The notes under the pieces are model-generated. The model saw only the letters and a program-made list of their open reading frames with translations, searched no databases and was not told where the DNA came from. A stretch of 64,000 nucleotides of DNA from CAVQGM01 sp963712065 (GTDB taxonomy: Bacteria > Actinomycetota > Acidimicrobiia > Acidimicrobiales > Acidimicrobilacustridaceae). Every line of letters begins with the position of its first letter. Position 1 is the stretch's first letter. The DNA lies in contig CAVQGM010000002.1 of assembly GCA_963712065.1 (NCBI GenBank), positions 310,001 through 374,000 on the forward strand, given 5' to 3'. The translations under genes were made by a program, and so were the position numbers. Shown here piece after piece: positions 1 through 8,807 of the stretch.

Positions 1-1273
1 CGGCGCGGGGGAGCGGGGCGTGGTCGCCGCCGCCAGCTACGAGGCGCGGGCCTACGGGGTCCACTCGGCGATGCCCTCGGTGCGCGCCCGGCGCCTGTGC
101 CCCCATGCCGTGTTCCTCCACGGACGCTACGAGCGGTACCTAGAGGTGAGCGAGCGGGTGATGGCCCTGTTCCGGTCGTGCACCCCGCTCGTCGAGCCCG
201 TCTCGCTCGACGAGGCGTTCCTCGACGTGACCGGCGCCCGGCGCCTGCACGGCCCGGCCCGGACCATCGCCGCCGCCGTCCGGGCGCGGGTGCTCGACGA
301 GGAGCGACTCCACTGCTCGGTCGGGTTGGCACCGAGCAAGTTCGTCGCCAAGCTCGCCTCCGAGGCGGCCAAGCCCGAGGCCTCACCCGACGGTCCCGTG
401 CCCGGGGAGGGCGTGCACGTGGTCGAGCCCGACGAGGTGCTCTCGTTCCTCCACCCCCTGCCGGTGCAGGCGCTCTGGGGGGTCGGACCGGCCACCCTCG
501 CCCGGCTCGAGCGCCTCGGCGTCGCCACGGTCGGCGACCTCGCCGATCTCGACGTGGCCCTGCTCGTCGGGGCCGTCGGCGAGGCCGCCGGTCGCCACCT
601 CTCGGCCCTCGCCCACGGGCTCGACGACCGCCCCGTCGAGCCCGACCGGGCACCCAAGTCGATCGGCCAGGAGGAGACGTTCCCCCGCGACCGCCACCGT
701 CGGGCCGAGCTCGAGCACGAGTTGGTGCGGCTCGGCGACGGGGTCGCGGCCCGGCTGCGGGCCCACGACCTCGCCGGTCGCACGGTCACGGTCAAGGTTC
801 GCTTCCACGACTTCCGCACGATCACCCGGTCGGTCACCGTCGACCCCCCGGTCGACACCGCGCCGGCCGTCGTGGCCGAGGCACGGGCCCTGCTCGCCGA
901 CGTCGACCCCTCGTCGGGGGTGCGGCTCCTCGGCGTCAGCGTCAGCGGCCTGGTCGACGGCACCGTCCGCCAGCTCTCCCTCGCCCTCGACGACGGCACG
1001 GCCCGGGGGACCGGCGGGCGCCGACCGGTCGACGCCGCGGGCTGGGGCTCGGCCAGCGAGGCGGTCGACCGGATCCGGCACCGGTTCGGGGCCTCCGCCA
1101 TCGGCCCGGCCGCCCTGGCGGGGCCGGCTGGCCTGCGCCTCGCCCGGCGCGGCGCGCAGGCGTGGGGCCCGGGAGGGGGACCCGACGAGGACCCGCCCGC
1201 CGGATCCTCAACGCCGACGGCCCATGCGCCGAAGGAAGGAGAGGGAATCGACCACCAGCCGCCCCCCGACTGA
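1..1273 (+). CDS. dinB: DNA polymerase IV (Y-family), 5' end cut by window
   Basis: Translesion DNA polymerase that extends past damaged templates, normally with low fidelity. The reading frame is open from base 2, and the first visible residues (GAGERGVVAAASYEAR) correspond to the fingers/palm region just after the N-terminal catalytic aspartate, so the true start lies upstream of the window. Visible hallmarks are the catalytic SLDEAFLDV motif, the CSVGLAPSKFVAKLASE palm motif, a helix-hairpin-helix thumb (ALWGVGPATLARL), and a little-finger domain ending near VRQLSLAL, which resembles a beta-clamp binding motif. After it comes a Pro/Gly-rich tail of about 90 residues that looks disordered. 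The DUF3040 gene follows about 95 bp downstream on the same strand. The family call is secure; only the N-terminus is missing. Confidence 0.95.
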   Translation, partial: GAGERGVVAAASYEARAYGVHSAMPSVRARRLCPHAVFLHGRYERYLEVSERVMALFRSCTPLVEPVSLDEAFLDVTGARRLHGPARTIAAAVRARVLDEERLHCSVGLAPSKFVAKLASEAAKPEASPDGPVPGEGVHVVEPDEVLSFLHPLPVQALWGVGPATLARLERLGVATVGDLADLDVALLVGAVGEAAGRHLSALAHGLDDRPVEPDRAPKSIGQEETFPRDRHRRAELEHELVRLGDGVAARLRAHDLAGRTVTVKVRFHDFRTITRSVTVDPPVDTAPAVVAEARALLADVDPSSGVRLLGVSVSGLVDGTVRQLSLALDDGTARGTGGRRPVDAAGWGSASEAVDRIRHRFGASAIGPAALAGPAGLRLARRGAQAWGPGGGPDEDPPAGSSTPTAHAPKEGEGIDHQPPPD

Positions 1274-1367
1274 CCGGCGCGTTGTGACTCCGGGAAGGCT
1301 GTGGGAAGATGACCGTCAACGAGGGGCCCCGACCTCGCTCGGGCCCATCTCACGAAGGGGTGGACGC

Positions 1368-1742
1368 GTGCCGCTTTCCGAGGACGAACAGCGGATCCTG
1401 CACGAGATCGAGCAGCAGCTCTACGAGACCGATCCCGGTCTGGCGCGCGACATCGCCGACACGACGATCTACACCCATGCGTACCGCAACCTGAAGTGGG
1501 CGGCGCTCGGGTTCCTCGTCGGGGTCGTCGTCCTCATCGCCACCCTGTCGGTCTCGTTCGTCCTCGCCTTCGGCGGCTTCCTGATCATGCTGGCCTCGGC
1601 GCTCGCCGTGGAGCGCAACGCCCGCAAGCTCGGCAAGGCCGGCATGCAGCAGATGACCCAGTCGATGAAGGCCGCCGGCCTGCGCGACGCCTTCGGCAGC
1701 GCCAACCAGAAGATGAAGGATCGCTTCAAGCGCGAGGAGTAG
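1368..1742 (+). CDS. DUF3040 small membrane protein
   Basis: A 124-residue protein of unknown function that is conserved in actinobacteria close to mraZ. It begins PLSEDEQRILHEIEQQLYE, the usual DUF3040 opening, has two closely spaced hydrophobic segments (about residues 43-63 and 66-85), and ends in a charged, Lys-rich helix. I chose the GTG at 1368 because AAGGGG lies 7 bases before it and it matches the family N-terminus; an ATG at 1224 in the same frame would add a tail unlike the family and overlap dinB. It is expected in the cytoplasmic membrane. A dedicated promoter is not clear: TTGTGA near 1283 has only a poor -10 partner. Confidence 0.88.
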   Translation: MPLSEDEQRILHEIEQQLYETDPGLARDIADTTIYTHAYRNLKWAALGFLVGVVVLIATLSVSFVLAFGGFLIMLASALAVERNARKLGKAGMQQMTQSMKAAGLRDAFGSANQKMKDRFKREE

Positions 1743-1776
1743 GCCCGGGGGGTCGTCCCCGTCGAGCACGGTGATC

Positions 1777-1798
1777 GTGGCGCCCGCAGGGGCGCCAC
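1777..1798. terminator. GC-rich hairpin between convergent genes
   Basis: A perfect 9-bp stem (GTGGCGCCC / GGGCGCCAC) around a GCAG loop lies between two genes that converge here (ends at 1742 and 1806). There is no run of T, so it would be a stem-only terminator, usable from either side. Only the structure and position support the call. Confidence 0.5.
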
Positions 1799-1805
1799 CT
1801 CCGCG

Positions 1806-4133
1806 TCAGGGCCGTGACTCGTGGGCCTGGTGGCGGGGCACCGCCGTCGGGCGACCGAGCAGCGGGCGGGGGTCGAGTCGGCGAACGAACCGGCGCCGGC
1901 GCGGCGTGCGGGCCCGCACCGTGGTGGCGATGGCCGCCGAGGTGGCCTCCGCCTGCTCGGCGGCGTGCTCGTCGAGGGCGTCGGGGGCGAAGGTGGCGGC
2001 GTCGGTCACCTCGGCCAGGTGCACCAGGTCGGTGGCGTGGCCGGGGACGGCGGTGCCTGCTCGGCGGGCGAACTCGTCGTGGGTCTCCTGGGGGCGGCGG
2101 ACGGCGCCGACCAGCTCGAGGTCCTCGACCGACTCGGTCCACGCGACCCGCACGCGGGCATCGGGGCGGTCGGCTCGTTCCCGGCGGCGGCGGCGGTGCC
2201 ACGACCACCACGCCGGCACGACGACGAGGTAGGCGACCGCGGCGACCAGCACGAGGATCAGCGCCGGGTGGCGGGCGGCGTCGGCGGCGCGGGCTGGCAG
2301 CGACGCCGACGCCTCGGTGGTGGTGGGTGACGAGCCGCCGCCCTCGGCGAGGAGCCCGGCGAGGTCCTCGGGCGACAGCGGCGTGGTCGTCGAGGCGGTG
2401 GCCGGCGCCGTCGTCGAGGTGGTGGAGCTGGCATCGGCGGCGAGGCCGGTGCCGTCGTCCTGCTGCTGGTCGACGTCGTTGTACTGGGCCATCCCCGGCG
2501 CCCCCCGCCCCGGGGTGGGCTCGAAGGCGACCCAGCCGAAGCCGTCCAGGTACACCTCGGGCCAGGCGTGGGCGTTGCGACCCTCGACCGAGAACGTCGA
2601 CGAGCCGTCGGCGTTCTGCTGCACGACGTCACCCCACGTGAAGCCCACCGCGACGCGGGCGGGGATGCCGAGCGAGCGGGCCATCGCCGCGAAGGTGCCG
2701 GCGAACTGCTCGCAGTAGCCGCGCCGTCGCTCGAGGAAGGCGTCGATGGCGTTGCCGTCGTGGCCGGCGCCCGTGCCCGACAGGTCGTAGGTGAACGTGC
2801 CGCGGAACCAGTCCTGCAGGGCGCGGGCCTGGTCGTAGGGCGTGGTCGCACCGGCCGTCACCTCGGCGGCCAGGTCGCGCGCGTCGTCGCCGAGCCCCGA
2901 CGGGTCGGCGAGGTACGGATCGAGGATCTCGGCCGGGAGGGCGTCGTTGGTGGCGGTGCGCAGCTCGGCCTCGTCGAAGGACGGCACGACCGACTCGACC
3001 TGGTAGCGGAACCCGTTGGAGTCGTTGAACTGCGTGTCGACGATGAGCGTCGACGACGACGGCTGGTAGCGGACCCCCCGGTCGGTGGTGACCGCGACGG
3101 GCTGGAACGCCGCCGGGAGCCACAGGGCGTTGAGCCCGGTGATCTCGAAGTCCTGGGCGACCAGGCGGCCCTCGGCGAGTTCGCCGGCGTCGAGCTCGCC
3201 GGCGGCCTGCGCGTAGCGCCCGCCGCTGCGCCAGATCTGCCCGTCGAACGCCTCGAGCGACGTGAGCCGCCAGTAGGCGGCTTCGGTGGCGGTGACCCGG
3301 AAGACCTCGGTCCTCGACTGGGTGACGAGCCGCTCGCGGATGTCGACGAGCGGGCTGATCGTGACCCGCGAGCCGCCACCGGCCTCGTCGTTCCGCCAGT
3401 CGACGAGCGCGTCGTCCGACGCGCCCGGGAGCCGCGGCCCGACCACCACACCGCCGAGCACGGCCAGCACCGCCAGTGCGCCGCCGGCGCGCAACAGGGC
3501 CCGCCCGCCGGTGGCGACGTCGGTGGTGAGCCAGCCGGTGCCGCCCTCGAGCCGGACCACCCGGTGGACGAGCACGAAGACGAGGGCGGCGGCGGCGAAC
3601 ACGACCGCGCTGCCGACGCGCTGGCGCTCGGAGCCGAGCAGGGTGCAGAACACGAACATGGTCGTGGCCGGCACGATCGCCTCGATGGGGGACCAGAGGC
3701 GGAACGCGGCCCAGTCGGCCAGGAACACGGCGAAGAGGAGGGCCACGGCGGCGGCCAGCAGGAAGCCGTCCTGCACCGGCACCGGCGCGGTGAGCTCGCG
3801 GAACGCGTCCCACGACCGGTCGAGCTCGGTGCGGACGGCGTCGACGGTGTCGGGGCTCGGCAACACCAGGCGCGTGGTGCTCGGGAACCAGAGCCAGGTG
3901 GCGACGAGCACGAACCCGGCGCCCGACACCAACGCCGAGACCGGCACGCCGACGCCGCGGCGGCGCAGGACCATGGTCGAGAGGTGGGCGTAGGCGGCCA
4001 CGCCCAGCATCGGCCAGAAGAAGCCCCAGGACCCGAACAGTCGGCTGAACCCGAACACGACGGACGCGGTGACGCCGGCGAGGGCGATCTCGGCCCACGC
4101 CAGGTGCGGGGCCCGCTCCGGGGTGGCGGTCAT
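1806..4133 (-). CDS. Transglutaminase-like membrane protein (TgpA/DUF3488 type)
   Basis: A 775-residue protein with an N-terminal block of about six hydrophobic segments (to about residue 240), an extracytoplasmic region, a transglutaminase-core domain, one more membrane segment (about 615-640) and a cytoplasmic Arg-rich tail (DUF4129-like). The papain-type catalytic residues are visible: Cys474 in RRGYCEQFAG and His522 in NAHAWPEVYLDGFGW, with the Asp in the same stretch. A Thr/Ser-rich linker precedes the last membrane segment. Its start overlaps the DUF58 stop by four bases (ATGA), so the two are translationally coupled. MoxR-DUF58-transglutaminase operons are widespread; the substrate is unknown, and a role in envelope protein crosslinking or assembly is inference. 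Confidence 0.9.
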   Translation of the reverse strand: MTATPERAPHLAWAEIALAGVTASVVFGFSRLFGSWGFFWPMLGVAAYAHLSTMVLRRRGVGVPVSALVSGAGFVLVATWLWFPSTTRLVLPSPDTVDAVRTELDRSWDAFRELTAPVPVQDGFLLAAAVALLFAVFLADWAAFRLWSPIEAIVPATTMFVFCTLLGSERQRVGSAVVFAAAALVFVLVHRVVRLEGGTGWLTTDVATGGRALLRAGGALAVLAVLGGVVVGPRLPGASDDALVDWRNDEAGGGSRVTISPLVDIRERLVTQSRTEVFRVTATEAAYWRLTSLEAFDGQIWRSGGRYAQAAGELDAGELAEGRLVAQDFEITGLNALWLPAAFQPVAVTTDRGVRYQPSSSTLIVDTQFNDSNGFRYQVESVVPSFDEAELRTATNDALPAEILDPYLADPSGLGDDARDLAAEVTAGATTPYDQARALQDWFRGTFTYDLSGTGAGHDGNAIDAFLERRRGYCEQFAGTFAAMARSLGIPARVAVGFTWGDVVQQNADGSSTFSVEGRNAHAWPEVYLDGFGWVAFEPTPGRGAPGMAQYNDVDQQQDDGTGLAADASSTTSTTAPATASTTTPLSPEDLAGLLAEGGGSSPTTTEASASLPARAADAARHPALILVLVAAVAYLVVVPAWWSWHRRRRRERADRPDARVRVAWTESVEDLELVGAVRRPQETHDEFARRAGTAVPGHATDLVHLAEVTDAATFAPDALDEHAAEQAEATSAAIATTVRARTPRRRRFVRRLDPRPLLGRPTAVPRHQAHESRP

Positions 4134-5410
4134 CGGGGGATCCGGGCGCGGGCGGCCCAGGTGTCGGGCTCGGCGTCGTCGGGCCCGGCGTGGTCGGGCT
4201 CGGGCGCCGGTGGCGGTGCGGTCCAGCGCAGGCGGGGCCGGTGGCGGGCGTACGCCTGGTCCCAGGTGGCCGCGAACGGCGCGGTGGCCACGCGCAGCAC
4301 GCCCTCCCGGGCGGGCGGCGGCGTGGCCATCGGCCCGGTGGCGCCGTACGACGCCGGGTCGAACTTCACGAGGGTGACCGAGCCGAACCGGCGCTTCAGG
4401 CGCACGATGCGCTCGACGTCGGCCGGAGCCAGGTCGGCGCCGACGACGACGAGGGCCCCGCCGGTGGAGGCGCGGGCCAGACCGTCGAGCATGCGCCGGA
4501 AGCCGGCGTCGTTCGACGCGGTCATGCGGGCGAGGTGCTCGAGGATGCGCTCGACGTGGGCGTTGCCGGCGGCGAAGCCGGAGTCGAACCCGTCGGTGAC
4601 GGCGACCCGGACCAGGTCCTGGCGGTGCGAGCCGGCGACCACGATGCTGGCCACGGCCGAGATGACGAGCTCGAGCGACTCGGCGTTGGTGCTCGACGCC
4701 CGGGCGTCGAGCAGGATCGTGGCCCGACCCTGCCAGGGCAGCTCGTCCTGGCGCACCATGAGCTCGTCGTGGCGGGCGGTCGACGCCCAGTGCACGCGGC
4801 GCAGGTCGTCACCGACGACGTACTGGCGCAGGGCGTAGAAGTCCTCGCCGTTGCGGCCGAGGGCGTTGGGGTGCTCGGCGCCGGCCATCGGGTCGTTGCC
4901 CGACGTCTGGGGGATGGGCGCGATGTCGTCGACGTGGGGGAACACGACGAGCTCCTGCACCCCCGAGGCCTGCATGGTGAGCTGGGCCAGGCCGAACGGG
5001 TCGGCCAGGGAGACCTCGAGCGGGCCGACGGTGAGCAGGCCGCGTCGCTCGGTGGGCAGTCGGTAGGCGGCCCGGGCGACGCCACCGCCCTCGAGCGGCG
5101 GCACGAGCAGGTTGGCGCCCCGGGTGCCCGACACCGCGTCGCGGATCGACAGCACCGGCGACCGTCGCCTGCCCTCGTTGCGGACGCGCAGGTCGACCCG
5201 GCTGGGGGAGCCGGCGTGCACGCGGGGCGGGTGGAGCTCCCGGGCCACGTCGATGTCGATGCGGGTGAGGGTCAGGTAGGCGAGGATGCCCACGACGAGA
5301 GCGCCGACGGTGGCGCCGAGCACGTACAACTCGGGTGCGCCGAGGAGGCGGCCGGCGACGACGAAGCCGATGGCCACGCCCACGGCCGCCCAGCCCTTCC
5401 GCGTGAGCAT
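4130..5410 (-). CDS. DUF58 domain protein
   Basis: A 426-residue protein with two N-terminal membrane segments (about residues 7-25 and 29-48), a beta-rich middle, and the DUF58 core. The core shows the family signature GRNGEDFYALRQYVVGDD followed by LRRVHWASTARHDELMVRQ, then a von Willebrand A-like fold starting TILLDARAS. It lies 10 bp after moxR and overlaps the transglutaminase by four bases, so the three form one operon. In known systems MoxR ATPases act as chaperones for VWA-type partners; DUF58 is the likely partner here. The exact function is not known. Confidence 0.88.
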   Translation of the reverse strand: MLTRKGWAAVGVAIGFVVAGRLLGAPELYVLGATVGALVVGILAYLTLTRIDIDVARELHPPRVHAGSPSRVDLRVRNEGRRRSPVLSIRDAVSGTRGANLLVPPLEGGGVARAAYRLPTERRGLLTVGPLEVSLADPFGLAQLTMQASGVQELVVFPHVDDIAPIPQTSGNDPMAGAEHPNALGRNGEDFYALRQYVVGDDLRRVHWASTARHDELMVRQDELPWQGRATILLDARASSTNAESLELVISAVASIVVAGSHRQDLVRVAVTDGFDSGFAAGNAHVERILEHLARMTASNDAGFRRMLDGLARASTGGALVVVGADLAPADVERIVRLKRRFGSVTLVKFDPASYGATGPMATPPPAREGVLRVATAPFAATWDQAYARHRPRLRWTAPPPAPEPDHAGPDDAEPDTWAARARIPR

Positions 5411-5420
5411 GGGCCAGGGG

Positions 5421-6431
5421 TCAGCCGGCGTGCCCGGTGGGCACGGGGACCGTGTCGAACACGTCGGCCAGGGCGTCGGCCGACGAGATGCCCTGCAGCT
5501 GGGCCTCGGGGGTGACGAGCAGGCGGTGGGCGAGCACGGGCTCGGCCAGCGCCTTCACGTCGTCGGGCACGACGTAGGTGCGGCCGAGGGCGGCGGCGCG
5601 CGCCCGGGCCACCCGCAGCAGGCTCAGCGTGGCGCGGGGCGACATGCCGAGGCTCAGGTGCGGGTGCCGGCGCGTGGTGTCGGCCAGGTCGACCAGATAG
5701 GTCTTGAGGCTGGGGGCCACGTGGACCGAGCGCACCAGCTCGATCATGCGGAGCAGCTCACCGCGGCTGGCGACGGGGGTGATGTCGTCGAGCGGGTTGC
5801 CGTCACCGTGGGTCTCGAGCACCTCGAGCTCGGCGGTGCGGCTCGGGTAGCCCACCGAGACGCGCATGAGGAACCGGTCGAGCTGGCTCTCGGGGAGCGG
5901 GTAGGTGCCCTCGTGCTCGATGGGGTTCTGGGTCGCGATCACCATGAACGGCGGACCGAGGGGGTAGGTGACGTTGTCGACCGTGACCTGGCCCTCGGCC
6001 ATCGACTCGAGCAGGGCCGACTGGGTCTTCGGCGAGGCCCGGTTGAGCTCGTCGCCGAGGACCACGGCGGCGAACACCGGACCGGGCCGGAACTCGAACT
6101 TGCCGTCCGAGCGGTTCCACACCGTGACGCCGACGACGTCGGACGGCAGGAGGTCGGGCGTGAACTGGATGCGACCGAACGAGGCGTCGATCGAGCGGGC
6201 CAGCGCCTTGGCCAGGCTGGTCTTGCCGACCCCCGGCACGTCCTCGATCAGCAGGTGGCCCTCGGAGACCAGGCACAGCAGCACGAGCTCGATGACGTCG
6301 CGCTTGCCCTGGATGGCGCGCTGCATGCTCGTGGCGACGGCGTCGAACCGCTCGGCGAAGGTCGCCCCGTACGGAGCGTCGGCCCCGCTCCCCACGTGCT
6401 CGCCGGTCGTCGCGGTCTCCTGGGTGGCCAA
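5421..6431 (-). CDS. MoxR-family AAA+ ATPase
   Basis: A 336-residue AAA+ ATPase, probably a chaperone that remodels or activates the DUF58 protein encoded next to it. Visible parts are Walker A (VPGVGKTSLAKAL), Walker B (VVLGDELNRASPKTQSALL), sensor 1 (VIATQNPIEHEGTYPLPE) and an arginine-finger/lid region (LDRFLMRVS). I chose the TTG at 6431 because AAGGAG lies six bases upstream; an ATG 45 bases further up has no such site and would add 15 low-complexity residues. A TACCCT -10 candidate lies on this strand at 6476-6481, giving a short leader. First gene of the moxR/DUF58/transglutaminase operon. Confidence 0.93.
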   Translation of the reverse strand: MATQETATTGEHVGSGADAPYGATFAERFDAVATSMQRAIQGKRDVIELVLLCLVSEGHLLIEDVPGVGKTSLAKALARSIDASFGRIQFTPDLLPSDVVGVTVWNRSDGKFEFRPGPVFAAVVLGDELNRASPKTQSALLESMAEGQVTVDNVTYPLGPPFMVIATQNPIEHEGTYPLPESQLDRFLMRVSVGYPSRTAELEVLETHGDGNPLDDITPVASRGELLRMIELVRSVHVAPSLKTYLVDLADTTRRHPHLSLGMSPRATLSLLRVARARAAALGRTYVVPDDVKALAEPVLAHRLLVTPEAQLQGISSADALADVFDTVPVPTGHAG

Positions 6432-6475
6432 CGAGGACTCCTTCGGTGGGTGGGCCGGGCTCGGATCCGGTCCCA

Positions 6476-6481
6476 AGGGTA
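6476..6481 (-). promoter_or_regulatory. -10 candidate for the moxR operon
   Basis: On the minus strand TACCCT lies about 45 bases before the moxR TTG start, leaving room for a leader that includes the AAGGAG site at 6438-6443. No good -35 is visible. Confidence 0.35.
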
Positions 6482-6552
6482 GAGGGATGGGGCTCGGAAC
6501 CCCCGACGCGGCGGCCGATCGACACCCGTCGCGGCGGGGGAGGCCCCTTGGC

Positions 6553-6558
6553 TAGCCT
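6553..6558 (+). promoter_or_regulatory. -10 box, leaderless start of the ROK gene
   Basis: TAGCCT lies 7 bases before the GTG at 6566, so transcription would begin at or next to the start codon. The gene has no ribosome binding site, which fits leaderless expression. Confidence 0.5.
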
Positions 6559-6565
6559 CCGCGCC

Positions 6566-7462
6566 GTGGTCGCTCCGTCGCGCGTCGCGCTCGCCGTCGA
6601 CATCGGCGGCACGAAGATGGCGGCGGGCCTGGTCGACGACCGGGGCGTCGTGACCGCCCACCGGCGCACGCCGACGCCCACCACCACCGACCCGGAAGAC
6701 CTGTTCGGGCACCTCGCCGCCCTCGTCGACGAGGTCCTCGACGACGCCCCCGATGGCGCCTCGCCGGTCGTGTGCGGGGTCGGGTGCGGTGGCCCGATGA
6801 CGCGCCACGGCAGGGAGGTGTCCCCCGTCAACATCCCGGCGTGGCGCGGCTTCCCGGTGCGCGACCGGTTGGCCCGGCTCACCGGGCTGCCCGCGTTCGT
6901 CGACAACGACGCCAAGGCCCTCGCCCTCGCCGAGGGTTGGGTGGGCGCGGCCGCCGGCGAGACCGACTTCATCGCCATGGTCGTGTCGACGGGCGTGGGC
7001 GGCGGCATCGTGCTCGACGGTCGACTCCTCGACGGGGCAGCGGGCAACGCCGGCCACATCGGCCACCTCGTCGTCGAGCCCGACGGTCGTCGCTGCGCGT
7101 GCGGCGGGCACGGCTGCCTCGAGGCCGAGACCTCAGGCCCGTCGATCGCCGCGGTCACCGGGCGCCCGCCCTCGGAGGCGGGACCGGAGACGATCGAGCG
7201 CACCGGCCGGCTGGTCGGACGGGCGGTCGCCTCGGTGGCCAACCTGCTCGACCTGCGCCTCGCCGTGGTCGCCGGCTCGGTCGCGCTCGGGTTCGGCCCG
7301 CCGTTCTTCGCCGCCGCCCAACGCGAGCTCGACGCCCGGGCCCGTCTCGAGTTCTCGCGCGGCGCGGTGATCCGACCGGCGGGCCTCGGCGCCGACGGTC
7401 CCCTCGTCGGCGGCGCCGCCGTCGGCTGGCGGGGCCTCGGGGGCGACGTCGGCGTTCGCTAG
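6566..7462 (+). CDS. ROK-family sugar kinase
   Basis: A 298-residue cytoplasmic kinase of the ROK family (glucokinase and N-acetylhexosamine kinase relatives), which phosphorylates sugars with ATP. Evidence: the phosphate-binding motif ALAVDIGGTKMAAGLVD at the N-terminus, catalytic Asp in FVDNDAKALALAEGW, the STGVGGGIV adenosine motif, and the ROK zinc site: GHIGH followed by CACGGHGCLE. The GTG at 6566 is preferred because it begins just before the first beta strand and follows a -10 box; a longer reading frame upstream would overlap the divergent moxR leader. The C-terminus is short compared with some members. The sugar cannot be told from the sequence. Confidence 0.9.
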   Translation: MVAPSRVALAVDIGGTKMAAGLVDDRGVVTAHRRTPTPTTTDPEDLFGHLAALVDEVLDDAPDGASPVVCGVGCGGPMTRHGREVSPVNIPAWRGFPVRDRLARLTGLPAFVDNDAKALALAEGWVGAAAGETDFIAMVVSTGVGGGIVLDGRLLDGAAGNAGHIGHLVVEPDGRRCACGGHGCLEAETSGPSIAAVTGRPPSEAGPETIERTGRLVGRAVASVANLLDLRLAVVAGSVALGFGPPFFAAAQRELDARARLEFSRGAVIRPAGLGADGPLVGGAAVGWRGLGGDVGVR

Positions 7463-7591
7463 TGCCCTGTCACGCAACCTTCGCGCTGTCCTCGAACGGC
7501 ACGTCGGGGATGTTCAGCGCCCACGGTCCGCCGCTACTCGTCTTGAGGCTCACCGATCCAGCCCGTCGGGGTCGGCACCGGTGACGACGCT
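7463..7591. other. Gap between convergent genes, possible gene remnant
   Basis: The 129 bases between the ROK gene and the next reverse gene hold no full gene. On the minus strand a 27-codon stretch ending at 7470 reads GPWALNIPDVPFEDSAKVA and looks like a protein C-terminus more than random translation. It may be the tail of a lost gene. No hairpin of note. Confidence 0.25.
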
Positions 7592-8125
7592 CTATCCCGC
7601 CGCGGCGCCCGCTCCAGCCACCCTTCGAAGGTGCGAGAAGTTGACGGCCCACAGCAGGCCCATCGCCAGTGGGAGATCCACACCCTCGGCGATGTCGACC
7701 GGATAGCGACGCTTCAGGGGCAGGTCCTTCAGATCCATTCTCGCGATGGGTTCGCCATCGTCGAGCACGGTGTAGATCTGCTTCAGGGCACCCGACTTGA
7801 CGACGACCCACTCGGCACCGCTGGCCAGCGTGAGCTCCATGTGCTTCTTGCTCAGCACCGAGTTGGTCTTCAGGTCAGCGGCCTTGGCGCCGTCGGCGCT
7901 CGCGTACTCGACTTTCGTCAGGAACCCCTTCGTGACAACCGCCGTCATCACCACGCTCCCGCCAGCGTCGGTGATCTCGACACCGCCCTTGTCGCCGACC
8001 ATGGCGAACATCTGGTCCTCAAGGGAGTCGTCCCGATAGACGGACGCATCGCGCTGCAGGACGCCCGAGCTCTTCACATAGAACCGGTTCCAACCATCCC
8101 CTGGGCCTTCCGCGGTCTCACTCAT
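7592..8125 (-). CDS. Hypothetical protein, possibly LURP-one/Tubby-like fold
   Basis: A 177-residue protein that I do not firmly recognise. It has alternating beta strands (RFYVKSSGVL, GGVEITDAGGSVVMTAV, WVVVKSGALKQIYTVLDDG) and ends in a hydrophobic helix (LPLAMGLLWAVNFSHLRR), an arrangement seen in LURP-one-related and phospholipid scramblase-like proteins; that resemblance is weak and is inference. The ATG at 8125 has AGGA five to eight bases upstream and matches where the conserved-looking part begins; 35 further in-frame codons upstream look non-coding. Its codons carry more A and T in the third position than its neighbours, as does the surrounding 7.47-8.44 kb, suggesting recent acquisition. 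Confidence 0.6.
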   Translation of the reverse strand: MSETAEGPGDGWNRFYVKSSGVLQRDASVYRDDSLEDQMFAMVGDKGGVEITDAGGSVVMTAVVTKGFLTKVEYASADGAKAADLKTNSVLSKKHMELTLASGAEWVVVKSGALKQIYTVLDDGEPIARMDLKDLPLKRRYPVDIAEGVDLPLAMGLLWAVNFSHLRRVAGAGAAAG

Positions 8126-8443
8126 GGTCGTCCTGACCTTCTCCGTCAGCTCGACGGGTTCATCTGCGCACGATGTCGCTGCCTTCGTGCTCAGGGTAGA
8201 TGGACCGAACCAGGGCCCACGCCACACCACGACCCTTCATGGCGATCCGCCGAGACCGACTGATGAGCCTCGCACTCAGGCTGGGACAGGTTGCCTACCC
8301 GCGGGTCTCGAACGCGACAATCAGCTACCACGTTTGCCCACGACCAGCCCACCCACCAGCTCGACCCTGCCCCCTACCGCCGGGACGGAGTCACTTGCAC
8401 GAACAGCGCAAACGTTGCCGGACGCGGCACTAGCCTGACGGCC
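8126..8443. other. 318-bp intergenic stretch, lower GC
   Basis: No protein that I can support. It holds the upstream region of the reverse gene ending here and the promoter of the next forward gene (TAGCCT at 8431). Base composition is visibly less G/C-rich than the flanks. Short open frames here use codons unlike those of real genes in this window. Confidence 0.4.
8431..8436 (+). promoter_or_regulatory. -10 box, leaderless start of the 99-residue gene
   Basis: TAGCCT is 7 bases before the GTG at 8444; no ribosome binding site is present. Confidence 0.5.
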
Positions 8444-8743
8444 GTGCCGGTCGCTCCCACCCCTGCCACCGGCGCCGTCGACCGCTCGTGGTTGCCGGCG
8501 GCCGTCGCCGCCGTCGCCGTGCGACCGTGGCTGTGGGCCACCGCGGTGCGCCAGGTCTTCCGGCTCGCGCCCGAGGGGTGGTGGCGACGGTCGCCACGCC
8601 TCCCGCTGCCCGACCCCGAGTACCTGGCCTTCCGCCTCTCCACCATGTACGGCGACCCCGCCCGGCCGCCCGACGCCGGTGACGTCGTGACCTACCTCCA
8701 CTGGTGCCGGGCCTGGGGTCGCGTGACCGACGGCCACGCCTGA
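8444..8743 (+). CDS. Small conserved hypothetical protein
   Basis: A 99-residue protein of unknown function. The C-terminal half carries a run that looks conserved, PLPDPEYLAFRLSTMYGDP followed by PPDAGDVVTYLHWCRAW, and the N-terminal half has a Trp-rich amphipathic segment (RPWLWATAVRQVFRLAPEGWW). I start it at the GTG at 8444, 7 bases after a TAGCCT box; the longer open frame upstream has atypical codons. It lies 64 bp before the HNH gene on the same strand, each with its own -10 box. No signal peptide. Function cannot be assigned. Confidence 0.65.
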   Translation: MPVAPTPATGAVDRSWLPAAVAAVAVRPWLWATAVRQVFRLAPEGWWRRSPRLPLPDPEYLAFRLSTMYGDPARPPDAGDVVTYLHWCRAWGRVTDGHA

Positions 8744-8793
8744 GGGCGTACGCGCGGCCGGCGAACGTCGGGACCCGGCGCCGCTGCGGCGGA

Positions 8794-8799
8794 TAGCCT
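8794..8799 (+). promoter_or_regulatory. -10 box, leaderless start of the HNH gene
   Basis: TAGCCT is 8 bases before the ATG at 8808, without a ribosome binding site. Confidence 0.5.
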
Positions 8800-8807
8800 G
8801 CCCGGGC

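Noticed and set aside
1283..1311. TTGTGA / GAAGAT as a promoter for the DUF3040 gene
   Set aside because: The spacer is right, but the -10 matches only three of six bases.
2568..4838. Long plus-strand open frames opposite the transglutaminase and DUF58 genes
   Set aside because: High GC keeps antisense frames open; the translations are low-complexity and lack motifs, while the minus-strand proteins are clearly recognised.
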